Positions 40,601-52,049 of a DNA stretch of 64,000 bases are shown here, piece after piece. The notes under the pieces were generated by a model, which ran no database searches, was not told where the DNA came from, and saw nothing but the letters and a program-made list of their open reading frames with translations. This stretch comes from Tyto alba. Lineage: Eukaryota > Chordata > Aves > Strigiformes > Tytonidae. The stretch covers positions 21,379,323-21,443,322 of the forward strand of contig NW_024881272.1 of the NCBI RefSeq assembly GCF_018691265.1, written 5' to 3'. Numbering within the stretch: position 1 is the first letter of the stretch; each line of letters starts with the position of its first letter. The position numbers and the translations under genes were made by a program.

Positions 40601-41841
40601 TTCCAGTAGCATTGTGGCCACTTTCAATGCTCCCATTTCATCAGCCTGCTCTGAAATTTCCTTCACTGTAAAATGTAGGAGGGCTTTTTGGCTATATAGC
40701 ATCAGTAACTTCCAGACGTTGGTTCTTAAAGTCATTGGTCAGTCCACACTGACAAGTCTTCATATTCTGCCTTTGAGACAGCCAGCCATAATTTGATCCC
40801 TAGATAAAAACCTGGAATGCTGCTAGTTACTTCTATTGAAAATTAGTACAGCTGAGACACAGCCCACTGATCCAGAATCATGTCCTCTGCGACTACAGTG
40901 AGAACTTGATTTCCATGACAAGCTCTCTTGGCTTTCTAGAAGATGATGGCTGCCCTCTAGTGACAAAGATATTTCTGCTGACACATTTCAGTAGATGCAA
41001 ACATGTTAATAAATACCGTCTTGTATATCAATATATTACAAGAGGTTTGGATCGAAGAAAGATAAAGAGTCTTAAAATCATGAGTGAAGGCAGTGGGCTT
41101 GGAAGCATTAGAAAAAGAAACATTCCACGTTGAAGAGACATACCATCCTCAGTCTCGGCAATTTTTTAAGGTAAATTTTTGTTTGAACAGAAGTTCCTGG
41201 ATTTTTAAAATTTCTGACATTTCTGTTATCAGATGAACAACCCATGATTATTATAACAAGATCAGAATAAGAACTCTGCACTGCAGAGGGGTTCAATTTC
41301 TGCTAAAATCATCCATCTGACTCCCATGCACTTACTGACACAAAATACATTTTTTACAATACTTCTATGTATTTCTCTGTGTGTGTACAATGTAAGTGGT
41401 AACAGAGTCATATTTTCATAATTTCCCAGGTGAAATCACAAGTTGAATTGAAGGGCTAGTTATAGAGTCCGATTTTGGAATAGTGCAAACAATATCAAAT
41501 GATCAAAAAATTACTAGAAATAATGGAATATATGGAGAATTTCATGTTAACTATGAGAGAGCCCATAGAATGCAACAACATGATTCAGGAATATTCTGTG
41601 TTAACTCTTTGATTCTAATTGCTCTGGGAGAAACTAAAGTCTCATCTACAGGAAAACCATGGGGAAAATTTTTCACATTTCTATATGATGATGGTACATC
41701 TCAGAATAAGAGATTTGGGGATAAAACGTATCTTTGTCCTGCTGTCTGTGAGAATGTAAGTTTGTATTTCTGAAGTGCTATGCATCTTATTTCTTTCACT
41801 GATAATTTAATTTACGGAGTTTTGGGGTTTGGGGTTTTTTT
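34608..41841. other. AT-rich non-coding DNA with homopolymer runs
   Basis: A-runs occur near 37309 and 37371-37391, T-runs near 38190-38209 and an A-run at 39660-39676. A short hairpin (AATCTGCTT, TTT, AAGCAGATT) lies at 38073-38093. Frames on both strands at 38846-39257 are mutually overlapping and featureless. Confidence 0.5.
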
Positions 41842-41927
41842 GTTTGTTTGTTTAGTTGGTTGGTTTGCTTTTTTTTGTTTTTGTTTGTTTGTTTGTTTGT
41901 TTGTTTGTTTGTTTGTTTGTTTGTTTT
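41842..41927 (+). repeat. (TTTG)n microsatellite
   Basis: About a dozen TTTG units at 41881-41927 are preceded by an imperfect tract of the same unit. It accounts for the repetitive frames predicted across it on both strands. Confidence 0.9.
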
Positions 41928-44900
41928 TAATTTCAGTTGTGGTTTTCTTAGAATCTGAAAACTTGTCTTCCTTAACTGACACTTCAAACTCTCTGGTAGC
42001 GAGAGAATACTGTCATATCATCTACCTTATACTCACTTATCCACACTAAATATTTACTTCTTTCCTGTTCAGCAAGCTTGTTCCTCTGTGTCTTTATTCT
42101 TGTTGTAAATCTACTATGAAGAGTGACATCATGGACTTCTAAAATCTGTAAACCTTTCCATCCTGAATTTGCTCAAATCCTGATATCAATCCTGAAGTCC
42201 AAATCTGCAATTCAAGTTGACAACTCATACTTCAAAAGTAGTGAAGTCTTACTTGTGGATTGGGTAAACACAAACTGGAAATCATATTGACTTTCACTCA
42301 GGAATAACTTCTGTTTAGGAACGCCATTAAGCACATGCTTAATTCACAATATAATGTCATATTGTCAAAGAGTATAGCCTTTTATAACAAACATGGTAAT
42401 TTTTTTATCCAAAATAAATAATATGACATAGTGACTCTGCCAGGTTTAGCATCCTTAGAAAAATGCATAGGGAAAATATTTCCTTGTTGACAAAAGCACT
42501 TACTAAATGCTGAAGATTTCCATTGACTTCAGTGGGATTTAAACAAATTAGAAACATCTTCCAAAATTGTAGATATTTCCTGAAGCAGGGCTTGAGAGAG
42601 ATAAACATACACCCCTTCCCTCTCTCCCAGTATATGTATTTTTTCTCCATGCTTGGCAGTTTAAGTTTAGCTTCAGATGTTTTACAACTGAGAAGTTTAG
42701 TTTCAACACAGCAAAGTCTTTTTGAGAAGTGAGCTTCTACATTCGGCAAAGTCATAATACTGAATTATTTAATTTTGTACATAGGAAGAATAAAACAACT
42801 TTTTATTGTAAGAAACCATATGAACTGTCTGGAATGTAACATTTTAACATAGATAAAATTAATGAACTGGCATTGCACCTGAACAAATGGAAAGTTGATT
42901 ATTTTACACACCTTTGTATAATAATGAACCGTTCACATGAAGAAAGCTGTGATCTTGAGAGACTTCTCCAGCTATTGTCTTCTGCCTATGGGAGATGCTG
43001 AAAACTGTAGCAGTTCTGTCACTGTTGCCCTGAAGCTGTCCAATGAGAAATACTGAAAGATCCATAAAGGTGAAAATTTCTCTTTCCATTAATAAAACAC
43101 CTTGTTTCTTGGTACCCAGTCTCAGCAGATCTCACTGCTTCACTCCAAGCTTATTATAACCTGTTGGTTTATCCAAACAAAGGGAGTTGGTCTTCCTTGT
43201 TATCCACAGGTTTTGATAAGACTCTTACAGAACACACTTGGCTATATTGTTGTCATCCCCCTTAATATTAAAGCTTGAAAAAAATATATTCATGAAGTGG
43301 CTGCAATATCCATTTCAGCATTTCATGCCAAAAGAAACAGGTGCTTCCTATTTTTACAGAATGTGAGCTCTTGTCATGGTCTTTCCAACTTGTTTTTAGG
43401 CAATGGGTGTCCAAACTATCCACCAATTTACTTTATTAAATTGAATTATATATATTTAGAACATTATTTATTAATTATTTGTAGTGATAAAAGTGATAGG
43501 TTTTCCTATTTAAGGTCTGACTCTCCCTCCAAATATAACTTCTCCCTTTGTTGTTAAGATTGTCCAAGGGACCCAGGTAGCCTCAGTGTACAAAGGCATT
43601 GTCACTGTTGTACTGTTCTACTTTAGACAGATATTGAAGATTCTGCTTCTGCTGACAAAGTGGTAAGTATTTTGGTTATGTGCAGCACTCAGCTGGAGAA
43701 AGCTGAACTCCTCCTTTCATGTGGGACAGAAAGACCTTGTTTGATATTGGACTTCTGGCTAACATGCAGTGCCAATCTAACTGTATCTTCTGTCCTTGTC
43801 TTCTTAGTTTTCTCCAAGCCTCTTAACTTCTTGACCTGCCTTTGCTTTGCTGAAATCATGCAAGAGACCTTTATAAAAGGAAACCATACCCAAGCCACCC
43901 TTTATGTATTCATAGGATACATCTTTTGTGAACATACACAATTATTGTTTAAAAGTCATTCTGAAGGATGGTGGGGAACACATTAATCTGATCTTCATTC
44001 CCTTCCAGAATTTTATGACCCTGTACATTAGTTTCTCATTAAAATACATTTATGAAAACATTTTGAGATTCAGGCATCTTAGTTCTGTTCATTTTGCTGA
44101 ACTTCTATATATTGTTTTGCTTTATTTTATATGCTCTGGATCAGGAAGCAATGCTACATTGAGTTATACCAGCTGATTCTATGGACTTAAATCTGTCTTA
44201 TAGTTTTCCCTGATAATGTTTCCAAGTAATAAAATTTGGTTCCAGATGCTGTGTTCTTTAAATAGATGCATTTTACTATCTTAAGTCTTACCAAGTCAAG
44301 GAAAGCATACTCACAGTTATTATAATAGTTGATTTCAAAAATATGTAAAAATACCTTGTATAAGAGATCAATGCATTTCACTTATAGCTGTATCAGCATC
44401 TGCCTGTGGAAACCATAGTGACCTCAGATATGGGTTGAGCTGTGCAAGATATCCCTAATAACTTCCTGCTACTGAAGCAGGGGTGTGTTGTCCATGCCAG
44501 TGTTCTTCTTCCACACTCCTCAGTTACATTTGTCTGACCCTCCCTGCAGTGACTTTATTCTGCTACTTGGCATACCAGTAAAAGACAAACAAGCAGGTTT
44601 CCACTGAGTTGGGGAAGTGTGTTGCATTGAACTGAAAAGTGAGCTCATTCTGAAGGGTCTGATGAGCACCAGAACCACCACAAAGCAGGGCAGTTCCAAG
44701 TGCAAGAGCAGTGGGAGCCAGGGAAGAGGAACAAGGTTTTTCCCTTTCAGGGGCTCTAAGGTGTTTGCCATCTCATATAACGTTAAAGGTTCTTCATGTT
44801 AAGTCATTTTATATGACAGATTATTTTGCTGTGGTCTGGTTGTTTTGTGTTGGGGTTCTTTATTTGTTTTGTTGATTTTATTTTTTCATTCACCTCTTCG

Positions 44901-47900
44901 GCAAATTGGGCTGCTATGCTTATATTTTAGAAAAGTATGCCATTTCATCAATGTAAAAATGTTTCATTTAGATAAGTCACTTTTGGTGAAAATCTACAGA
45001 AAGTGGAGAGGGGATGGATGGAACATCACTGGCATTTCCAAAACAAGGCAATAACAAGAAAAGGGTGAGAGGATCACTGTACTGGTGAGAAGAAGTATGA
45101 CAATAACAACACCACATCTAGGACCTCCACATCCCCTGCTGTAACTCCATGCACATTCAGTAGACATTTTGATTTAGTGCCATTCTCTTGTTCTCACTTT
45201 GTTCCCATGCATAGTGAAAGCAAATTATGAAATCTCAGAAATTGATATGAAACAGCTCTTAGGTCTTTGTCAGGGGACTGCCACTTAGTTTGTACCACAA
45301 CTAGAATTGTATCCCAGCTGATCTCTAGGTGCTACAGAGATATGAATGTTTAATCATGATGATCAGCACTGAAAACATAACGTTTTGAAATATTAGGTGT
45401 TTTGTATATAGACTGTCTTTCTAATGGAGTGTCTAAATTTCATTTGTCTTAGACCTTCATTTTAGAGGGTTGTGTGGGTTTTTTTTGTAATAAAGTAAAT
45501 TTCCAGTAATTTCTTCTGATGTTGTCATCATCATCAGTTAGTAACACCTGGCAGTATGTGTAACATAACATCTCTTTCAACCAAATAAGCCCATCTACAG
45601 AGCAATTTATCAATAGAGCTGCCTTGAGCTGTGTCACAGAGATTTTGGTTTAGACCAATCCTGCCCTTTCAGAAGTGTCTCATAAAGTGTACTGATGGTT
45701 CATATCTACTTTTGCATTGTCCTGTTTATCTTAGCACTTTGGCAAGCAGGGAGACTTCTGCTGACATCAGCATGAACATTTATGTCTTATTCCATGGTGG
45801 AAAGACATTTGGAAGAACCTAACACTGAAAAAAACAGTAAATGAATCTTCGAAGAGTGCACTCAAAAGAATGGAGACAATAGTAGAGAGGAGCTAATATT
45901 AAAAATTTCTGTGGAGTAAAAAACTAGGGATAAATTGGAGCAATACAGCTTGGAGAAGGGCAAAGAAGATCAATGTGTTTATTATCGATAAATCAATTTG
46001 CTAATCCAGGTGGAGTTCTGCAGCTGTAGGATGTAGAGGGTAAAAAGAGGTGAGTGGGTTGATTTTTTTTTTTTAATAAGAGAAAATCGATATCCTAATC
46101 AAATATCAGATGGGAGATGATGAGTAGAGAAGGGAATCTACATAATGTATGGTTCTAAATTGGTTTCCTAAAATACCCATGTTAATGATGAAGAAACTCA
46201 TTCTAAATTAGTGTATATTGGCATCGTTTAATATAACTGCCATAACTTAACTTGCACCAGCTGGGAAATCGGCTTAGCATATCCAAAGATAACATGAGGA
46301 TAGAATTGCCCATTTTCCTCAGTGATGCCTGTTCCATATGGATAACAGTAAATTTATACAGGTTTTAAGTAAAATCAAGCTCATGGTGAGGATAGTTTGG
46401 AATGACAAGCAAGTCTGATAAAGCTTTTCTTAGCCTGGGCTACAAAAAAGGCTTCTCTCTGCCTCTCTGTTCAAAACCAGAAATTCCTCATTAGCAGGAT
46501 AACTCTAAGGTACTGCAGCTGAAGACCTCACATTAACATGGACTAATGAATGCCCACTTCAGCTTATGAGGATGCTCCTATAGCTATATTGTCTAAAGTA
46601 TTCAAAGCAGGCACATCATATACGTGTTTTTGAATCATTTGAGTTTAATAGGGCTCCTCAGGCAAAAGAGGTTACAACATGGTTCTTATATATTGCAGAA
46701 AACATTTTGGAACAGACCACAACAATAATCATTAAATACATGCCACATTCTTTGTGCTCTATATATAACTAAAACATTCTTATTAGTTTATTAAAACATC
46801 ATGTTTATTAATGATGCAAGTTTATGATTAATGTGGAACTCATTGCATATATACAATATTAAAAAAAAAAAATCAAAACCTTTAAAGTATCTTTATAGAA
46901 GCTCTCATTTTTTCATCAGGAATATTCCCAGACCTGTACATAAAGAGTCAGATTGGCTTTGATGATATATGAGGTAGTAGAATAAGGATGAGAGAAATGA
47001 ACAGACTCCTTCTTGGGTATATAGAGAAATAAATAAAATTATGTCTAGTTACAGGGAAAATAAAGTAAAACATCAGATGTGATGTTATTATTTCTGCTAT
47101 TCTCAAATTAACTCTTCATTTTTAAGGAAACCTTTCGAACATCCTGACTGGAGTTATCTATGAATATATCAGTTAGAAAACTTCTGTGGACTAGAAAGCC
47201 AGTTATTTCTTGATGCATTGGGCAATTTAAAGTTGTTTTCCAAACTGGTTATCTCAATCCATGTTCATGTATAATTTGTGTAAAATAAACTGCCTTGAAT
47301 CTGCCATCTGAGTTACATTTTTAGAGGGTCTCCCTATTTAGCTGTCATCCTCTAAGTATCTACCGGTACAGTATGCTCATGCAAGAATGAATTTTTAATT
47401 TAGGAAGGGATAAACCAGACAATTTTACATTGCAGGAAAAAAGCAACAAAATGTCTTATCAAATCACTTTCCTGAAATGTACAATCCTGTAGCATATCTG
47501 GAAAAATATGCTAATTATTTTATTTCAATCCAACCTACAAACTTTTTAAAGAAAATAGTTTCTGTAGTGTAATTACTAAGATTTCATTTTTATAATTTTC
47601 ATATTTTGAAATAAATTGATCATAGATTATATAGAGATTATCAGTGCTGAAAAATCATTCTTATTAAAGGACAATCTGAAATATGATTAAAGTTCCAAAG
47701 GAAAAGAAAAATAATCAGGTTGGCCATTCCATTCACCCAGGTTAACAGCTAAATAAGTGGATTATTTGAACTGATTATCTTCAATATATATTTGTATTCA
47801 GCTATACAATATAAACTGAATCCAGGATGTTTTTTCCTGAGTGTGCAGGAATTCTATGAAGTTTCTTTCTTTCTCTTGCATAAAAATGGTTGTTTTTAAC

Positions 47901-50469
47901 ACATCTCAGTATAGTCTAAAATGGAAGATGCTCTGGTTTCTGCATCATATTGTTCAGTTATTTAAAACATTTTCATAAGTCCCAGAATATAATATATATT
48001 ATTTTATTTCAAGGTGAAATTATTAGTCATGAAAGATTCCAGATGTTTATTACAGGAAATCTAATACTTCCCCATGATGAATGTCTAACAGTCAGTATAC
48101 TACACCTCACTATGGATTATCTTTCACAGTCAGGGTGCAAAAAATACCTAGTTCCCAAGCTTCCTTGACTTCTCGCAAATACAGGTAATAAAAGTAATCC
48201 TTTAAGCTTGGATACTCTTGATCAGATCAAGTACCCAAGCATTATCAAAAGTTGTATGTTCGTTTTTCAGTGTCATCCTGATATCTCTTATCCCTTCCAA
48301 GTAATTGAAGATAGGCATTTATATTAATTTGGCCTCTTTCCTGGGACAGCACTTTCTTTTATACATTTGGGGGGAGGGGGAGGGGAACGACGACACAAGA
48401 ACAGAAGGAGGCAATTATTGTAAATGTTCTCATGGCTACAGTGGAAAATATTTTGCTTATTATATAGGATGGATTTTGACCAGAGTGGTGGAGGGTCTAC
48501 ATCACCTTGGTGGTACTACTGAGCTTTACAGTTTCCAAACCATAATCCATGTGGAACATGTTGTTTTCACCTTATTAAGTTTAGCATTTTCTTATCTGTT
48601 CTTAAACTCTGGTTGGATTTGTCTAAAGCTTGTAATGTAAAAGCTGTGGCCTTGGGCCAAGTTCTCAGATATTAGGAATTGTTACTGACATCAGCAAAGT
48701 TATGACAATTTATACTGACTAAGTGTCTGTTTTCTTAAAATTACTGGAAAGTAAAATACAATCATTAAAATTTAGATATGAAGGAATAAAATTATCTTTG
48801 GAATCATTTGTTGCTAGCTTATATGGGTAAAACCAGATAGAGTCTCCTCTCTTGTGTTCAGTCAGAATACAGAACACCAAAGGAAGTTGCTGATGGCTTG
48901 AATAAATGAGTGATATTGCTGCTAATAGAGAACCTGAAGTCTTAATTGGTTTGCTGTAAACATTACAAACACGTTCGCATGCTTCCATTCACTTTGTGTG
49001 CTGTGTATTAGATAGATGGTATTCACACTGATAGCTGTAATTTAATTACAAGAAGTCTGTTCCTTATTCAATTTCTGTTGTGTCATCCCATTATGCTGGG
49101 TATGAAGCATTGCAAGGTTCAATACAGCATGTATCATGATGTCAGAGAGATAATGCCACACAATGGCTCAATTTTGGTTGTAAGGATTTTCATCCAGATT
49201 GGAATCAATGTTGTAAATGGTTATTAAATCCACACATTCTGGCTAACTGAAACAAAGTGAAAGATCTGAGGAAGCACATTATTTTTTATTACAAAGAACA
49301 ATTGCAATGAACAGTAAAATTGCTTACCATTGGTGAATCCATCAATATGAATAAACATATCAAACTTCACAGGACTGAGGACCTTGCCCACAGGCTGCCT
49401 TCTGAGGCTGAATGAATTTACAGTATGAACAAATTCATTCAGCCACTCCAATTACTCAATTTACTACAGCTGCCAAACAAGTGATTGGAGCAATACTGCA
49501 GGCTGTAGAGTGTAGGTTTTCTTCCTTCTCAACTACTACTAGGGATTGTCCACAAACTTTGAAAATGTCATCGCACTTTCTTTTTTATGCTTTTGTGGAA
49601 TACACTTTCCAACCAACAAAACCCGCTTGAATGGAGACCATAATTATCACTTTCTCAAGGGTTAGATAAGTATAATACGTTTCAACACTGCCTTGTGAGA
49701 GTGGACATGCCAAAGGATATTAAAGAAAAAAGGTGATAGGATGATGTAAAGGTCTGTGAGACAGATTTGAGAATAAATCTTGCCCAAATATTTCACCATC
49801 TTATATGGTTCCTAAAACTTTCTAGGAAAAAGTATTAGAAAAAAAGGACTTTCTTAAGCACATTCCTATGAGCATCCCTACTTAAGGACAATGCTTCTGC
49901 CTGAAACCTCAGAAGGAACACATAGATGCTAGGTTGGGAAACTTAATACAGCAGATATTTGGGTGAGTATTTTGAACATGAAGTACATTAAAAACTGCTG
50001 AATTCTAGAAAATGAATCTGTGATACAGTTGAGGGTTACAGGAAGCTGTAAACCTTTGGAACAAGATTATGAGTAGCATCAGTGTCATTGGGTGGGAAGG
50101 TGCTACAAATCTTTTGTTAAGAGAAATAAAACAAAGAGGGTCGGGTAAGACATGAATAAGCATTAAAATCTGTTTAGCTTGGTCCTGATTATTCTGGATT
50201 AGTATTCCTACTAATTTGGACTGCTGATTTCATAGTTAAAAATGGATATGAAACACTATTTATTGAATAGTTGATTAGAAGACTGGTTTATAACAAACGG
50301 TTCTTAATCTGCCCTTCACTTTGATAGATAGTCTTCCATCCCTACAACTTTACAGAAGGAAAAGAAAAAAGCAAATCTTAAAACCACATTTTTATGTGTC
50401 CCCTCAAGGTCTCAAGTGTATTTACTGCTCTCCATTCACATCTCCATAGTGGCATGTAATTAAATGGTG
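41928..50469. other. AT-rich non-coding DNA
   Basis: 8.5 kb with no recognisable gene. A CCATTGACTTCAGTGGGATT word at 42520-42539 is an exact-looking core of the dispersed repeat noted at 6.3 and 57.3 kb. A G-rich purine tract lies at 48369-48385. The frame at 48305-48640 (111 codons) has no domain. The sequence is unremarkable up to the LTR at 50470. Confidence 0.5.
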
Positions 50470-50632
50470 TGTCCTGGCTGGGGCTGGACTAGAGTTCCCG
50501 TTGGTCTGGCAGCGGGAGGAGCTGCAGCACCCTGAGACCCCAGGGGCTCCCCAGGTCCCAGTGCCCTCACCTGTGTGCAGGGGCGGGGGGAGCACAGCTG
50601 GAGGGCTGGGCCCGGATTGGCTGATAGTCCAT

Positions 50633-50642
50633 GTCACGTGAC
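50633..50642 (+). promoter_or_regulatory. E-box palindrome in the LTR U3
   Basis: GTCACGTGAC is a perfect 10-bp palindrome containing CACGTG, the core bound by bHLH-zipper factors of the USF/MYC type. It lies 11 bases upstream of the TATA box. In the sister LTR at 27.7 kb the same position has decayed to GTCATGTAAT. Confidence 0.6.
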
Positions 50643-50653
50643 ATTGTGCTCAC

Positions 50654-50661
50654 TATATAAA
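50654..50661 (+). promoter_or_regulatory. LTR TATA box
   Basis: TATATAAA lies about 157 bases before the ATTAAA polyadenylation signal, in the position expected for the retroviral U3 promoter. Its counterpart in the 27.7-kb LTR is ATATAAAAG. Confidence 0.75.
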
Positions 50662-50817
50662 GGCAGGAGAGGGCTAGGAGGGGCTGTTGCTTCTGGGAGT
50701 GTTGCTGTGGGGCCTTTGTGTTTGGGATTACCAGTTGGTTGGGAGCAGGCGGGTGTCGGTCGGCGTGTGGTAAGTTACCCGCTGACACTGCTGTCAGCGT
50801 ATTATTCTGTTACTGTT

Positions 50818-50823
50818 ATTAAA
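50818..50823 (+). terminator. LTR polyadenylation signal
   Basis: The ATTAAA hexamer is followed by CTGTTTTTATCTCAACC, a block conserved in the other LTRs of this window (27777-27782 minus, 60237-60242 plus). Confidence 0.65.
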
Positions 50824-50955
50824 CTGTTTTTATCTCAACCCGTGAGTCTCCCTTTGCCCCTCTGATTCCCTCCCCGTTCCCAAGTGGGGGGAGGGTGGGT
50901 GAGCGGCTGTGTGGCATTTAGCTGCTGAGTAGGCTCAAACGATGACAGTCCTTTT

Positions 50956-50973
50956 TGGCGCCCAATGTGGGGC
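50956..50973 (+). promoter_or_regulatory. retroviral primer binding site, tRNA-Lys type
   Basis: TGGCGCCCAATGTGGGGC differs from the complement of the tRNA-Lys(1,2) 3' end (TGGCGCCCAACGTGGGGC) by one C-to-T change at a CpG. It starts 8 bases after the LTR end. Lys(1,2) priming is typical of betaretrovirus-like (ERVK-type) elements. Confidence 0.85.
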
Positions 50974-51005
50974 ATGAAGTGTTGAGATAATAACAGGTTT
51001 GATCT

Positions 51006-51611
51006 GTGTGTACTATCAAGTTTGTTATAATGCTGACTGCCCATCCTGTTATAATGTCATTTGCTTGGCTCCTAAAATCGTTGGTTTTGTTGCTGCAGTT
51101 GTGTTATACATCACATTACTTACTGTATGTAGTCCCCATGCTGCTGCTTATTACCCGTGGGAATTGGATTAGGATTTTTGCCTTGCTGTATTGTGTAACA
51201 ATAATCTATGGCATGATAAAATCGTTGGTCCTGGGAGTAGTGGGGCATTTGTACTCAGCATGGTCGTTGTCTGTGTGCACCGGGGGGCACCTACTGGAAT
51301 GGGTTAGTAACTACACCTTCCACCTTTTCTCGGAGAGCCCACCCAAGAGGGAGATACCTTTTTCCATCTTCCCCTTTTCTAAGCTACTTGTGAGTATACT
51401 TGAGAATGCTGAGAACTCTGAATATCCATGGAATGCTCATATTAACATTGTTATCTTGTTTCTGGAAGCTGTAGTGTTCCTGAATGTGGTTCAGGTTCTG
51501 TTTTGGGTTAAGCAGCTGTTTCTGAATACCACCCAGAGGTCTACCCCAGGGTTGCAGAGTTATGAGTGGCTGGGAGTGTGGGGTAGCATGGGCAAGTACT
51601 TAAGACAGTAG
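51006..51611 (+). CDS. hydrophobic multi-pass protein ORF between PBS and gag
   Basis: This uninterrupted frame of 201 codons in the leader of the defective ERV is the longest ORF in the window. The product is strongly hydrophobic, with likely membrane segments at about residues 15-33, 38-50, 56-83 and 146-168, and N-glycosylation sequons at 102-104 (NYT) and 174-176 (NTT). I do not recognise a gag, protease or env domain. It lies before the gag-like frame, where simple betaretroviruses carry only an untranslated leader, so it could be an accessory or leader-derived protein of this ERV family. It survives intact although the downstream gag frame has a stop codon. It may alternatively be a fortuitous frame. 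Expression would depend on the LTR at 50470. It is an old viral copy, not a host gene. Confidence 0.45.
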   Translation: MCTIKFVIMLTAHPVIMSFAWLLKSLVLLLQLCYTSHYLLYVVPMLLLITRGNWIRIFALLYCVTIIYGMIKSLVLGVVGHLYSAWSLSVCTGGHLLEWVSNYTFHLFSESPPKREIPFSIFPFSKLLVSILENAENSEYPWNAHINIVILFLEAVVFLNVVQVLFWVKQLFLNTTQRSTPGLQSYEWLGVWGSMGKYLRQ

Positions 51612-51647
51612 GGACCTCCAATGTTTTGGAACTTCACCCCTGTAACA

Positions 51648-51960
51648 AGTGCGGGATCCTGAGAAACTAGTGAAATACTTAGAAAAGGTGTGCTGTCATC
51701 CTGACACCTCAAGAGAGACACAGATCACTGCAACATGCTGGGGCCTGGCCCATGCCTACTGAACCCTGCTTGCCACTATGCAGTATCCTCAAAAGGAAGA
51801 TGTTTCTGCATCTGAGAGCAAAACAGCAGACACTGCAGCCACTCTGACTAGGGCAACAGACACTGCAGCCACTCCGACCTCTACGATAAGTAGTGCGGGT
51901 GAACCAGAGAATCAATCCATGGCAGTATCAGTTGCTCCCATACAGAAGAAGAAATACACT
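51648..51960 (+). pseudogene. gag N-terminal fragment, disrupted and truncated
   Basis: A frame open from about 51648 contains a TGA at 51760-51762 and continues from an in-frame ATG at 51778 (MQYPQKEDVSASES). It is rich in Ala, Thr and Ser, contains a tandemly duplicated ~30-bp unit (51821-51849 and 51852-51880), and ends in a lysine-rich stretch (KKKYTKKKYG). This resembles the low-complexity early part of gag in avian ERVs, which is an inference from composition and position. It is cut off by the switch into antisense U6 at 51961, so matrix, capsid and nucleocapsid are absent. The TGA looks like a CpG decay product (context CTACTGAAC). Confidence 0.55.
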
Positions 51961-52037
51961 AAAAAAAAATACGGAATGCTTCACGAATTTGCATGTCATC
52001 CTTGTGCAGGGGCCATGCTAATCTTCTCTGTATCATT
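51961..52037 (-). pseudogene. RNU6 (pseudogene): U6 snRNA pseudogene, 5'-truncated, inside the ERV
   Basis: Read on the minus strand the sequence runs AATGATACAGAGAAGATTAG, then CATGGCCCCTGCACAAGGAT, GACATGCAAATTCGTGAAGC and ATTCCGTATTTTTTTTT. This is U6 spliceosomal RNA from about nucleotide 35 to its 3' end with a U tail. By my alignment from memory it has five differences over about 70 bases, four of them at CpG positions (transitions). The ACAGAGA box is intact, but the 5' stem-loop and the upstream TATA/PSE promoter are missing, so it cannot be a transcribed U6 gene. It sits antisense to the ERV, with its A-run (51961-51969) continuing the A-rich gag sequence. Confidence 0.92.
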
Positions 52038-52049
52038 AAAAAAATTATT

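Larger units (their letters stand above)
50470..50947 (+). repeat. 5' LTR (478 bp)
   Basis: Starts TGTCCTGGCTGGGGC and ends CTCAAACGATGACA, immediately followed by GTCCTTT and the primer binding site, which fixes the U5 end. It contains CCCGGATTGGC (inverted CCAAT), a GTCACGTGAC palindrome with a CACGTG E-box (50633-50642), a TATA box (50654-50661) and an ATTAAA polyadenylation signal (50818-50823). It is homologous along its length to the minus-strand LTR at 27654-28158. Confidence 0.9.

Noticed and set aside
41842..41927. CRISPR-like direct repeats
   Set aside because: The 4-bp unit has no spacers; it is a eukaryotic microsatellite.
41780..42049. ORFs across 41780-42049 on both strands
   Set aside because: Their repetitive peptides are translations of the TTTG/CAAA microsatellite.
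43660..43986. 108-codon plus-strand ORF
   Set aside because: Hydrophobic, AT-rich composition with an overlapping antisense frame; no domain or start/splice context.
48305..48640. 111-codon plus-strand ORF
   Set aside because: Isolated, no recognisable domain, and it runs through a purine-rich simple tract (48369-48385).
51961..52037. A functional U6 snRNA gene
   Set aside because: It lacks the first ~34 nucleotides, including the 5' stem-loop, carries CpG-type substitutions, and has ERV sequence instead of a TATA/PSE promoter.
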